A DNA stretch of 64,000 nt from Dryococelus australis. Lineage: Eukaryota > Arthropoda > Insecta > Phasmatodea > Phasmatidae. The stretch spans positions 61,163,251 through 61,227,250 of the forward strand of contig CM056994.1 in NCBI GenBank assembly GCA_029891345.1. Direction: 5' to 3'. This document shows, one piece after another, positions 13,398-24,129 of this stretch. Position 1 is the first letter of the stretch, and each line of letters begins with the position of its first letter. Made by a program: the position numbers and the translations under genes. Below the pieces are notes generated by a model, which saw only the letters and a program-made list of their open reading frames with translations, made no database searches and had not been told where the DNA came from.

Positions 13398-14020
13398 TGC
13401 CATTAACAGCTTGCTAACATCTTGCCAACTCAAAACACTTTACAAAAGTTTGTCTGCAAAAAGACATTATATTTGTATCTATATTGTGATAGCCATGTCT
13501 CGAACATTAGTGGGCTGGAATAAATAAGATAACAGCCAGCTTACCGAAAAATAGATGCAATATATGAATCGGGCCAGGATATAATTTTTGCTATTGGTGA
13601 CATGTTGGCTGCGAGATATCATGCTGTCCTAATTTAGATATCCGTTATCCTAAAAATATTGGCCTGTTGTCTTTTCTCTTAAGGCAAACCTACTGTCTCA
13701 GACGTGCCGTTAACAGCATGCTAACGCCTTGCCTATTCAAAACACTTTACAAACTTGTCGGAAACAGACGTCATATTTGTATCATTATTGTGATAAATAG
13801 CCATGTCTCAAATGTTAGCGGGCCGGAATAAATAAGATGACGGCCAGCTTACTGAATAAGTAAAGATGCTATATCGGAATTGGGCCAGAATATAGTTTTT
13901 GCTGTTAGCGATGTGTTGGCTGTGAGATATTACGCAAACATAATTTAGGTGATAACCATCTGTTATCCAAAAAAATACAGTGGGACATTGATTTCTTTCT
14001 CACTGCAAACATACTGTCTC
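13398..14020. repeat. Two-copy tandem repeat, unit about 307-316 bp
   Basis: Unit 1 (13398-13704) and unit 2 (13705-14020) share their order of landmarks: a TGCC(A/G)TTAACAGC start, CAAAACACTTTACAAA, CATATTTGTATC, GATAGCCATGTCTC, GGAATAAATAAGAT, a GGCCAGnATATA block, and an ACTGTCTCA end. They are diverged, so the duplication is not recent. This could be a short satellite array or a duplicated piece of a transposon. The array ends exactly where mitochondrial-like DNA begins. Confidence 0.75.
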
Positions 14021-14380
14021 AAAAAATTACAGCAATTAAGAAGAATTTGAATGAGAATGGTAGTCGTGATGATTTTGGATCAAACCCACATTCAAAGGGT
14101 GAATTTTTTTTGGTAGATTTATTTTCTATAATTTTTTTAATTAAAATGTTTATTTCTTTTTTATTTGTTTGAATTCGTGGTACTTTACCTCGATTTCGTT
14201 ATGATAAATTAATATATTTAGCTTGGAAATGTGATCTTCCTTTATCATTAAATTATTTAATTTTTTTTATTGGTTTTAAATTGCTTATTATTTCAATATT
14301 TATTTATTGAATTAATTTTAGTTCATTAAGTTAATAGAAGTGTTATCTTCTTTTTTATATTTTCAAAATATATGTTTCGA
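14021..14380 (+). pseudogene. ND1: Composite nuclear mitochondrial insertion (NUMT): ND3 (antisense) + ND1 3' end + tRNA-Ser(UCN)
   Basis: Bases 14021-14105 read in reverse complement as the middle of insect ND3 ([20 protein letters not shown] and onward). From about 14107 the plus strand encodes the last ~75 residues of ND1, including the hallmark [20 protein letters not shown] and a stop at 14332-14334. Two tryptophans in ND1 are written TGA (in VWIRG and in IYWIN), which is correct only in the mitochondrial code. Bases about 14335-14380 match, in antisense, the anticodon arm and 3' half of tRNA-Ser(UCN), which follows ND1 in insect mitochondria. ND3 and ND1 lie kilobases apart in insect mitogenomes, but both here keep the same mitochondrial strand, so the insertion joins two pieces or carries a large deletion. 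It is a non-functional nuclear copy. Confidence 0.9.
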
Positions 14381-15313
14381 AGATGTCACGACATTGTCAG
14401 AAGGCTACCTTCTGGCATTGAAATGACAGTTGCCAACAGTACAGGTATCGGGCCGACAATTTGCAGACAGGTTGTATTTGCTGAGGTAGGCTGAAGGCTG
14501 TGGATACTGAATACTGGAATCTGTTAAATATCCTGTGGAAGGAAATGCAAAATATGAACGGCACATAAAAAAAATTTACACTAGGAATATATGAGGCCAT
14601 GCACATAAGAGGTGTGGTAGTTTACTATTTTATACCTGCCATAGCACTGAGGACGAGGAAAAGTGAACACAAGAAAACTTGTGGTCATTCTATGCTGTAG
14701 CATGGCAGGCAGCAGTTAGGTGTGACAGTTGCTAAGGGAATGCCCGCTCCAGGCCTTCAGTTACCTGGGCCGGCGAATTATCTAACAAACTAGTACCCTC
14801 AAAGACATTAAAGCAAATACATATGTACGTTACCACGTACAGAAATAATAAGACAGAACCCTCAAATATTTGCATAAACTTGTATCTTTTCAATACTTTT
14901 ACAGTAATTCGACGAATTTTCTTTCTGGCTCTTAGAAAGTCTTTAGTTTGATGCTTTCATCGATCATGTATATACAAAACCTGTGATGAATTATTACAAG
15001 GAATCTTTAATAACTTGAATAAATCCTACAACACATATTAACAATATTTTGAAAAGTTATTTGACAAATTTTCCGTTAGCTAGTGCTAGTACAAACTGTT
15101 TAAAAGTAGCTGTAATTTGCTCTTTCTTGGAGCACTTAGTGTTACTGCTATGATGCTGTCTTTTCTTCACTGGCCACGTGTTGAGGGTATGGCCACAGAA
15201 GCAGGATGTCGGCCGTAAGGGCAATACTTGGTACCGGCTGGGTAATGAGGTGCTTTGGCAAGCACAGGATGGCACGACTCTCCTGGATAAGCGGACAGGT
15301 TTCTTGCAGTCGG
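14381..15313. other. Anonymous DNA
   Basis: No recognisable gene or repeat boundary. Minus-strand frames at 15057-15446 overlap the start of the following repeats and look like shadows of them. Confidence 0.3.
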
Positions 15314-15785
15314 TCTTGGTGTCTTCCAATATTGGGACCTGGGTGGCCATCAGAGGTTTTGCTGTTTCTCCTACCCCCCTTGGCTTGTGCCGGAGGCAGA
15401 GGCTCATAGAAGACCTCTGCCTCGATGGTGGGGCTGCTGGGCACATTCTCCGTACAGAAAGCTGCGTCTAGATGTTGGCCTCGGTGTCTCCTGACAGCGG
15501 GATCTGGGTGGCCGTCAAGAGGAAGTGAATCAGTTTATTCGTCTCTCTTCGACCTGTGCCGGAGACAAAGGTTCATTGAAGACCTCTGTCTCAGCGGCGA
15601 GGCTGCTGGATACATCCTCTCGTCCAAGAATCTGCGTTCATGTGTTGGCCTCGGTTCGTCCAACATTGCTACCTTGGGTGGCCGTTATAAGAATATGCTC
15701 TTCCTCCATGGCAGGGCTGGTCTCAGCTCGTTCTTCAATCAGGCTGGGTTGTTATCTCTAGCGAGATGTTCAGTCATGTGGGCTT
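15314..15785. repeat. Minisatellite-like tandem repeat, about three units of 168 bp
   Basis: Units begin near 15314, 15479 and 15649. Each starts with a version of CT(C/T)GGTGTCT..., followed by (C/T)TGGGTGGCC(A/G)T about 30 bases later. Units 1 and 2 also share TGTGCCGGAG(G/A)CA, AGAAGACCTCTG(C/T)CTC and GGGGCTGCTGG-type blocks. Unit 3 keeps only its first part and then drifts. The spacing gives open frames on both strands (for example 98 codons on the minus strand at 15148-15444). I cannot tell whether the repeat was once part of a repetitive protein or is non-coding. Confidence 0.6.
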
Positions 15786-18743
15786 CGCCAGGATATTTCA
15801 ATAATTCTCAGGGTCGTTCTGCCACATCTGGTGGTGTCCTTGTGGAGATATTCTGTTGGCGTTGAGGGCAGAGTTCTGATGGATTGTGCTGCTCTATGCT
15901 TAGGAAATTCCACCTTCGTGTGGAATGAATAGCTGGTTCCCCTGCTGGTGTCGGTCCTGACCTTCAGCTCTTTGGGTGGAGGTGGCCTGACGTCTGGAGG
16001 GGCCATCGTTGTCGGATTGTGATCGTCAGCAGTTGCTCTGAAAACGCTGATTCTGGGGTTCCGACCTTTGGATCGGGTACATCTCTGGAAAACAGACGTG
16101 TCTGCCCTGTCATCTTACGGATGCATCCTCTGAGGTATTCAGCCGAGAAGATATCCTGGCAAAATACAATTTTTGAATGTGCATTCCCACTTCTCAGCCA
16201 GGCCTGCACAAAACTGGTTTTTGGCTTTGCTTAAGAGGTGGCTACAGAAATGGATGGCTGCGCCCATATTGAATCTCGGTAAACAGTTAATGGGTGTGGG
16301 TATTTGTTGATGTATATGTCGTGTGCATCTCGGGCTTTGCTGTCCTGGCTAAGGAGGCCAGGCAGATTTCCTCGGGCTGTGGCATCTCTAGGCTCATTCT
16401 CCCAATGCCAATCTCCTGGGTGCTGGAGCATTTGGCCCAAGAGAAGTTAGTTGGGGCTTGTTTGACAGCCTCGTTCATCCTTCGGTGGAGAGCAAAGAGG
16501 ATCATCGGGATGTTTGTCTCAGTGCCTGTGGTCGTCGCTCACAGTTTGGGAGGCTCTTCATCTCCTGGTTCCTCTGCTCAGTGGGGTTTGCCTGTGGGTG
16601 GTATGGGGGAATTGTCCATGTCCCTACCCCCCCCCCCCATCACTTACAAGCTGTCATTTGTTACTAGTGAACTGGGTCCTGTATATGTTAGGATAGCCTG
16701 TGGATAACTGCAGTGGGGAAATATTTTCTTGTCGAAAATCTCCGAATTATCTTTGTGGTTTCTTGGCTGGGTAGAGGGAACGCCTCTACCCATCTGGAAA
16801 ATTGGTAACTATCGGCAGGTAGCGATTCCCCTTCATACTCGGGGGTATGGCGCCGTAAAATCGGCCGCGAGGTTGAGATTTACTGTACCAAAACCAAACA
16901 GGTTATTTAATGTAACAAAGGCATATCTAAGATTCAGAACAGATTCATTGTTGTAGTTTATGCTGATGCTTGACGTCTTTTCTGACAATACGAAACGACT
17001 TCACCCCATTAGTACGTGTCTTCGTGTCACACCAGGCAACCACAAACTATATCTACCAAGAGTGCCTACAGGATAAGCCCCTTTATGTGGGACTATTAGA
17101 CACACTTCAGATTGTACTGTTCACCCACTGTCAGAAAACATGTTCGTCTCTCCGAAGTGAGAATTAGCCACCAGCCGAGTGGCCGAGAACACCTGCCAAG
17201 TTAAAGCAGTTCCAGAACATGCCAATGGATGGTGCCCCATGTCTGGCGCCGATCACCAGCAACTGCCGCCTGCAAGCAGATAGCTTAACTGTCCGCACCA
17301 CTGCAGCCCAGACGAGGGCAAGTTGGCAGGATATATGTCCGTGCACAGCTCTGAAACCAGCTCATCTCTGGCAGCTCTCTCTAGCACCTTGTGTGCTGGA
17401 GCGCTCTGCCGACCACCAGGGTCTCACGACCTACCGGAGTTCGTCTTCAATGGCTCACTTCGTCACCTCGTACTGGGGCTCTACAGACAACCAGGTCCTT
17501 ACGACCGACCAGAATCTCTTCAGCAACTTCAGCAATACCTTCCAGACTTTCCAGAGGCTCTTCACCAGCAATCCCTGAATAAGTCATCCTCCTTGCCTAC
17601 CCTTCTGGTAATGGTAACCACCACTGCCCTTATGGTAGTGCCCCCCCCCCCCCCTTAAAAGTCCTTTCTGGACAACTGTGTTAGGATAGCTGGGTAAAGT
17701 TGTTTTCATAGCCACATAATGGATTATACCTTGTTCAGGACAGACCCAGGTCCCATTCACATGGCTTATGTAGAGTACTTGTGTTCAATTCTAGAGTAGT
17801 CGGGAGTTAGTACAAGACACTATTGATGCAGACCACTGCAGCAAGCTCTACAGTGCAGAAGAGAACTGCACTCTGCTTGGTGCACCAGTGTGTCTTGTAC
17901 GACGCATGAGCTACATGGTAAGTGTGCAGTGCAGGAAAGTGAGCAGAGTTTCCTAAATAAGTGCCATGAGGGTAACATGTCAGGGTGGCCATGCGCCCAA
18001 TAGCACGTAGGAATATGTAATGAAGTACCAGGACTAAGTAATTACCAAGGGCTTTGTTATGGACGCCAATTCATTTCTGATTATGTTTACAACAAATACA
18101 TCCAGGGACATTATCATGTTGGCAGTTAAAAGCCCTTAAAGTGCATTTCTTCTTGTGTGTTCCATCATGGGGTTTTCACCCGCATCTCGCCCACATCAAT
18201 GCATGTGCTGTATGTTAATAATCATTCGGGTATTTGTGTAGCATTTCCTTTTTGCAAGTGTTTCATGTTGGGCATAGTTATGTTACTGAGGTCAGCAAGT
18301 AGTTCCCCACGGCACGCCAGCCCAGCTAGTCATCGCTGAGTGTCTCGAGGGGTTGGTTGTGTTAGTGTTTCATCGCATGCTTGGGAGGCATGCATTTTTG
18401 CTTACATGTCACTTCACTGCAATAGTTTAATTTAACCGGTGCCATTTTGTTTTAGCCACCCGGGCTACCACCACTCACCTCTTCCATCGTTTGCATCACC
18501 TGGGAGAGTTTAATTCATCTGTAATTCATGTAACGGCCTTTTCATCTTTTATTCTTTTTACCATCGCCAGCAGGTATGAGCCCAATAATCATGCAAGTTG
18601 TTTCCCTAGAGAAACATATAATGCCAGACAAATAAAAATAAGTCGAATGGACTTCGTAGGTTTTCTTTCTGTCTTGCCTACGGGCATTTCAGGTGTGGGC
18701 CATCATTCCGCCAATTTAAAAGTGTTCCCTGTGTAAAGTGTTT
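15786..18743. other. Anonymous DNA with poly-C tracts
   Basis: GC-richer DNA with many short overlapping frames and no recognisable domain. Two pure cytosine runs stand out at 16627-16638 and 17641-17654, both preceded by proline-like coding repeats in one frame. Nothing else can be supported in this nearly 3 kb stretch. Confidence 0.3.
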
Positions 18744-19980
18744 TGACATGGTGCCGCAGTGGGTAGAGGTGGAATTTTAGGCGTGGTTAAATTGGAAATT
18801 TTGAATTTGGTATTTTGGAATGGTTTTACTCGGGGCGCCAGGCATTGTTGGACAATGCCGTGTGTTGAATGTTAAGGCTGACTATTACATCATAGTCGTT
18901 CGGCCGGCAACCAAAGCATAATCCTGGTTTGGAGCGCCTCTGTAGAATAAGTTGAATATGTTTTCCAAATGTGTGTTGTGCTGTGCTGTGGTTTGTTTGG
19001 GCCAGCCACACACCCAATATCTATTATTTTGCCAACAAAAGCTCGCTGAAAATGGACTATTTGCATAGTGCGCTGTGACTAATTCAGGTTAACTATACGC
19101 CTTACGTTACTGCACACATCGGAACCTACAGGTAACACTTGCGAAAAAATACACTGATATGAACACTTGAAAATGGGGCAGGTATTATAAGGGCCCATGC
19201 CCTGAAGATCCCGGAAGCCACAAAATAAAGTACACGACTGTTCTCAATGTGGTATTTACTCTTACATTGTGTAGAGTGTTGGCCTGAGACACACAAGTGC
19301 TGGGATTAATCTGCCGGCATAGATAAAACAGTAAAAGGCACGAAGCCTATAAAATGGATTATGTGCAGTATTAAGCTTCCCCAGGCGATGCAAGCACTGG
19401 GGAATATGGAGGCGGCGTCTCGGGCGGTTAGCGAAAAATGGTTCCGGTAAAAATTATACTATTACACGAGAATGATTCGAAATCAAAAGCTGAATGCCGC
19501 GCGAGCGTGCAAAGCTGCGATGTTTATTGCAGCTTTAAGACTGAACAAGAATAACTTACAAATATGATGTGAATGAGATGGGGTTGATGTACGTGTGGAA
19601 TGGTACACTACGAAAAATAACAAAAATACACTAACACTGCACTTGACTAAACTTGGGCTATTTCCATGCTCGTGTTTGACGCACATGTGGATTCTTGTGA
19701 CGCCAAATTACGTACAAAGCCCTTAATAATAGTTACCTTTAATATTAGGTCTCTTTGCGGCTAAGTGTGTACAGCCACATGGTACAGCGTGTGGCGCTTA
19801 TGCATTGCACAGCCCTATCGGCACTCACACCTCTCACTGCTCTGCTCTGTTTACACTCGCAGACGTCTTTCTCATGCAACACTGTGCTGCACTGAAATCG
19901 AATGCGCATGAGAGCTACACAGTTTAGCTGCGGTGCGGCTGTCAAATGGACTTGAGGGTGCGGGAATTTGGCACACATCA
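18744..19980 (-). mobile_element. Solo LTR, family B, with GTTT target duplication
   Basis: The element starts TGACATGGTGCC at 18744 and ends GGCACACATCA at 19980, giving the TG...CA ends of an LTR. It is flanked by perfect 4-bp direct repeats GTTT (18740-18743 and 19981-19984). Its body aligns along its whole length with the LTR at 45254-46632 (shared blocks include TTGAAAATGGGGCAGGTATTA, CTTCCCCAGGCG and GTCTCGGGCGG). The absence of any internal region plus the intact duplication mark it as a solo LTR left by LTR-LTR recombination. Strand is inferred from the primer site of the paired copy elsewhere. Confidence 0.82.
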
Positions 19981-20137
19981 GTTTAATTGTGTGCTAGGGT
20001 TTTCTCAGTGTGTTTCATTGTGGTTAAATATAATTAATGTGGTGTTTGACCAGCCTTAATAGGTTACTGCGTAGAAAGGAGATGAGAAATTCAATGTTCA
20101 GAGGAGCAGCAACTTTCCACCATCGGAAAGCAATGCC

Positions 20138-21196
20138 GTGGTCGTCGGCCGAATGACCCTGAGGACAACAAGTGTCAGCTATGCTGGATCTTCTCGGCAT
20201 CACCTGGACGATGCGTGGTGCCTTGGTAATATCACCTTTTTCCACAATTCCCAAACCCAAAATATTCACAGCTCATCAAACTTGTCTACAACCCATACAC
20301 ACCCAACTTTGTGGCATAGCTTTCCGCCATCCCTACAACCACGAATCCAAAAACCTGCCAAATTTTCTTCACTGAAATCATCTAAGTTTTTCTCTAAAAA
20401 TTTCCCTACAAATTTCCCACAAACCTGCAAAGCGGGAATTTCGTTAACATCAGGGAGGACGTCACAGCACTTGGTCACCTCCAGACGCTGTCTGGTCGCC
20501 TGGGAGACGAACCACGTAGCATTCAAGGAAAGCGTGCCAAACAGGACGGCATTAGCTATTGTAGATGCCGGACGAAGCGCACACAGGAGAGCGGCCATAT
20601 TGTGGCGGAGCATTACAGTTTCTTGCCACCCATTCAATGCAGCAGACAAAGGAGTTGGGCACACGCCAATGTCCACCTCCACCACCTTCATGCTGGAACA
20701 ACTGAACGAGTATCAATCGCCGAGAGTGGGTAGTATGGGCGGTGCTATCCCCGCTCCCCACCCTCCAGTCGTTGATCCCCTTCGGCGTGCCATGCAGGGG
20801 AAGGTTCTCCCTTCCCTCCAACACCACACTTCCGCACCTGGTTCGTGCTGCTGTGCCATACGCGTGGTCAAGTTGTTTGTAAATAGTGGCAGGCCAGATA
20901 TCGGACAGTGCTCTGGTGTCAGAGTTGCTTGCGCCGAATGCTGCAAGATTTCATCTCAAAATATAAACGAGGCATTACCTACTGCCAATATCACCGTAAG
21001 ACCAGCCCAGAAAACAGCCGTGTCGCGAGCAACTGTGGAAAAGACTGTGATGGGAAAAAACAGGAAGAGTGCAACAGTGAAAGTGCATACACTTCGGAAC
21101 AAAAACCCATACGAACTTTCCCGAACTACTAACATCCGAGTTGGTACAAAAATATTTTGTGTTCAAGCCGAGGAACAACAATCCTTATGTACGTAA
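20138..21196 (+). CDS. Unassigned long open frame (352 codons)
   Basis: This is the longest uninterrupted frame in the window, opening shortly after the solo LTR. I do not recognise the product. It contains a Lys/Phe/Ser-rich N-terminal third, an Arg-rich middle and several cysteines near residues 240-270 (AECCKISSQN), but no zinc-knuckle spacing that I can name. A frame this long is unlikely by chance at this base composition, yet the minus strand also stays open for 141 codons at 20266-20691. It is compatible with a gag-like remnant of a mobile element, because transposon DNA surrounds it. A host gene is less likely, as I see no splice signals or conserved domain. Confidence 0.3.
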   Translation: MVVGRMTLRTTSVSYAGSSRHHLDDAWCLGNITFFHNSQTQNIHSSSNLSTTHTHPTLWHSFPPSLQPRIQKPAKFSSLKSSKFFSKNFPTNFPQTCKAGISLTSGRTSQHLVTSRRCLVAWETNHVAFKESVPNRTALAIVDAGRSAHRRAAILWRSITVSCHPFNAADKGVGHTPMSTSTTFMLEQLNEYQSPRVGSMGGAIPAPHPPVVDPLRRAMQGKVLPSLQHHTSAPGSCCCAIRVVKLFVNSGRPDIGQCSGVRVACAECCKISSQNINEALPTANITVRPAQKTAVSRATVEKTVMGKNRKSATVKVHTLRNKNPYELSRTTNIRVGTKIFCVQAEEQQSLCT

Positions 21197-21249
21197 AGTG
21201 TCAGTTGCAGTAGTACAGTGAATGCCTCAATCCGGACGAAACTGCAACC

Positions 21250-21704
21250 ATGAATGGACTCTGTTCCGAATGCAGGCAATGCAATACACAGTCGAAGCCC
21301 CAAAATAATACTCCATATAATTGGGATGGTTTCATCATGGAACTACAGCAATATTTCTCAGTGTGTCTACGAACAGGGTGCAAAGGAGGAGTTGATGACA
21401 TCAGCCACCAGTGCCATATTTGTGGTATAATGTACATGAGCCATGCCAATTGCCAAGCGAGAGCCTGTCTGTGCAGGTAGTGCAGTTCCAGTGTCGAGAC
21501 TATGGCCACAAGGGATGTCAACAAACCAGCTTCATACACCTGCAGCGTACGTGTGACATCTGTCAAAACATCGGCACCAAGCAACCAGTCAACACGATTG
21601 CCAAACCTAACACTAGTGCCACTTCCTCTCATGCCGCCCACACTGTTTACCAGAAGTTACGGCATACTATCCAAAACCAATGTTTACACCACACCTACTC
21701 GTAA
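21250..21704 (+). pseudogene. Cysteine-rich protein remnant, broken frames
   Basis: The first frame (21250-21480) encodes 76 residues with a regular cysteine/histidine pattern: CSECRQC, CLRTGCKGG, HQCHICGIMYMSHANC, CLCR. The pattern continues after a frame change with CRDYGHKGC and CDICQNIG. The spacing suggests zinc-binding fingers of PHD/RING or retroelement type, but I cannot assign a family. The broken reading frame and the setting between two LTRs suggest a decayed mobile-element protein. It lies on the same strand as the 352-codon frame upstream, so both may once have been one gene. Confidence 0.35.
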
Positions 21705-22078
21705 CTATGCCAACTTTACCCACACCATTTCCCTCAGTAACACCCGTGATATCGATGCAGCCAGGCAGCTGGCCACAGAGAAGTGAGAAACCACCGGGAA
21801 AAACACCAGCAGCCATCACACAACAACCGGAAGCTGTCAAAAGGCCGACACTAATGAGATTACAGGCCTGGCCAACATTCGCAGGAGTGCTGACGAAAAC
21901 CCAGCAGTGTTTGTTCAAAACTACAGCAGTATGACTTTTGCGAAGACGAATGGTTAGCCTTCATCAGAAAACGGCGGGAAGGGGACTCAAACTATGGTGG
22001 GATTCCATTAAACATTACAGCCCAAAGTGGAAGGCATTTTTGCACTCGTTCCAGTTGCTGTGACCTGTCCTGAGGGGA

Positions 22079-22638
22079 TGTGGTCACGTAATAAGGGGGA
22101 TGGTAATGACTAGAATGATCACTCCAATATACAAAACACTGTTTTATTTAACTTACAACTACTATACACCTTATTTAATGAATCGCCAATGGTGTTACTT
22201 AACAAACATTAATATCAGCATCAAGTATACTTTCGGCAAGACAAGTATTAGGATTCTTAATGCGCTCTCTGCCTCGGATGGAGTCCAAGCTATGCCACGA
22301 ATATCCCTAATACGAAACGATCTAGGGCGCCCTACTGGAGGTATATTTACCTTGGTGTTTAGCATCGACGTCAACATGTAAACCTCCTCGATGGTGGCAG
22401 CAGTCTGGACTCGAAGTGGGACCACAGGCCTGGTGGTCTGCTCCGGGAGTCGTACTTCTGGTGGCTGGATTCAAGATGACCACGAGCCTCCATTGCCCTG
22501 GACTTACATAGCGTTGATCCTGGCCTCAATACCTTTCCCCAGTGGGGGTGTTTTCAAAACAGCTGGGCTGGCTCATAGAGGTCGCGCTATCCTGCATTCT
22601 CGTATATCGCCTGCCAGCCCTGGCTACTGGTGACCACA
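22079..22638 (+). mobile_element. Candidate LTR with 9-bp inverted termini
   Basis: The segment begins TGTGGTCAC (22079-22087) and ends GTGACCACA (22630-22638), a perfect 9-bp inverted repeat with the TG...CA ends of an LTR. It lies immediately upstream of gag-, protease- and RT-like remnants in the plus orientation, where a 5' LTR would sit. I find no convincing primer binding site just after it and no second copy in the window, so the call rests on termini and position only. Confidence 0.4.
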
Positions 22639-22689
22639 CCACGTGCAGGATCAGGGGCACCTTTGCTTCCCTGCAGCTGCAAAGCAAGT

Positions 22690-24110
22690 TGACACTCCAA
22701 GAGCAACAACAAGGGGAGAAACTGACAACATTTATCAATCACAAAGTTCATCCCGGAGTGGGAAGTACTAGAAGTCGTGGTCAAAACCGTCCGTCCAGAA
22801 TACCACACAGCCCTAGTACTGCTATTGAACAACAGACTAGAGGAATTCATGCGAGCCGGTCATCTCAGAACGCAACAGTTGTCAACTGCATCGCGAAATT
22901 GAGACTGTATGATGCTATTACTGGCAACATGGTGGGGACGAGGATGCACAAAGCGAATCGATTGAACAGAAACGTGACAGATATTCATCCGCAGTACTCG
23001 GTGACAATCGTGCACATGGAAGTGGCAACACCATGAGTGACAGTGTGGGCAATAGTGCACCAAGGCAGTTTGTTAGGTGGGACAAAATTCAACTGCCGAA
23101 AACGGCATACTGTTATTGCGAAGTGATGACATACCATTGGCATAGCCGATACCCGAACAACTCCCAACTTAACAGGCGCCAGGAACCCGCAGCTAACCAG
23201 CAGGGAAATGGTGAGTAGGGGTAAAGGGGCAGGATACCTCTTTTACCCCAGAATATTATAGCAGTGCTGCTTAGAGGCCACAGAAGGCATTAATTAACCA
23301 GGTTAGTGGTAACAGTGCCAATTCATGCATGTAATTGTGCTTCATAAACTGTCTACCATGTCATGCCCTAATTGACTCCGTGGCCTCGCATAATTTTATA
23401 CAGCTAATATTCTTCAATAAGAGCGATGTTATGCCTACTGGTAACATAATTAGTTTTGCAACCAGTCAACATTGCAGTTCAGCAGTAGGCGAAGCAACTG
23501 TCACAGTTAGAGTATGTAACTTAGAGACAATTGACACCATCATAATTACAACAGAGATAACAGAGGATGCGATACTGGGGGGATACCATGGCTACTAAGC
23601 AGTGTACAATAGTGGAGCCAGCTGCGAGGCTAATTCATTTCAGTGAGTGAGGAGCGGAGGACAGTTTACGAAATAGATAAAAGAAGCACTGAGAGTGCGC
23701 CTAGAGTCTTGAGTGGAATTTGACCACCAGGTACGGATAGAACACCAAGCAGCATTCCACTATCTGCTAGACGAATGCAGGATAGTTTTCACAAAGCATG
23801 ATTAGCTACACATAACTACAGCTGCTAAGCATTACATTCCATTAACACAGTAAGACCGTATTCACTCTAGTCCACGTGGCTACCTTCCTAACCAGGACCG
23901 AATTATACGTGATCAAGTTAAAGAAATGCTAGTGGACTGTACGATCAAGCCAACCAGGAGCAAATTCAATTCTGCCATCACGCTTGCACTGAAAAAGGAA
24001 TGGGATGTGATGTTTCTGTGTAGACTTCCGTCCTGTCGATCAGATGACACTCAGTACGATGCCGCCCTACATAAGCGTGAAAGATGACCTAAGCTCACTG
24101 GGTAAAAATA
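22690..24110 (+). pseudogene. Ty3/gypsy-like gag-protease-RT fragment, decayed
   Basis: Three successive remnants on the plus strand follow retroelement order. At 23075-23213 a degenerate zinc-knuckle-like segment (YCYCEVMTYHWHSRYPN) is followed by an Asn/Gln-rich tail. At 23335-23598 an 87-codon frame matches a retroviral-type aspartic protease, with LIDSVASHNFI in place of the catalytic LIDSGASHSFI and a closing ILGG before the usual W-L. At 23740-24110 the N-terminal RT region shows YLPNQDRIIRDQVKEML, then PTRSKFNSAITLALKKEWDV, RPVDQMT and DDLSSLG, in the order expected ahead of the catalytic palm. The Gly-to-Val change in the protease, several stops and the lack of YVDD, RNase H and integrase make it dead. 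It stops where family A LTR-associated DNA begins. Confidence 0.72.
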
Positions 24111-24129
24111 TTGTCATCTCTGAATTTAT

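Noticed and set aside
13398-14020. CRISPR-like array
   Set aside because: Only two long diverged tandem units, no short repeats with unique spacers, and eukaryotic context.
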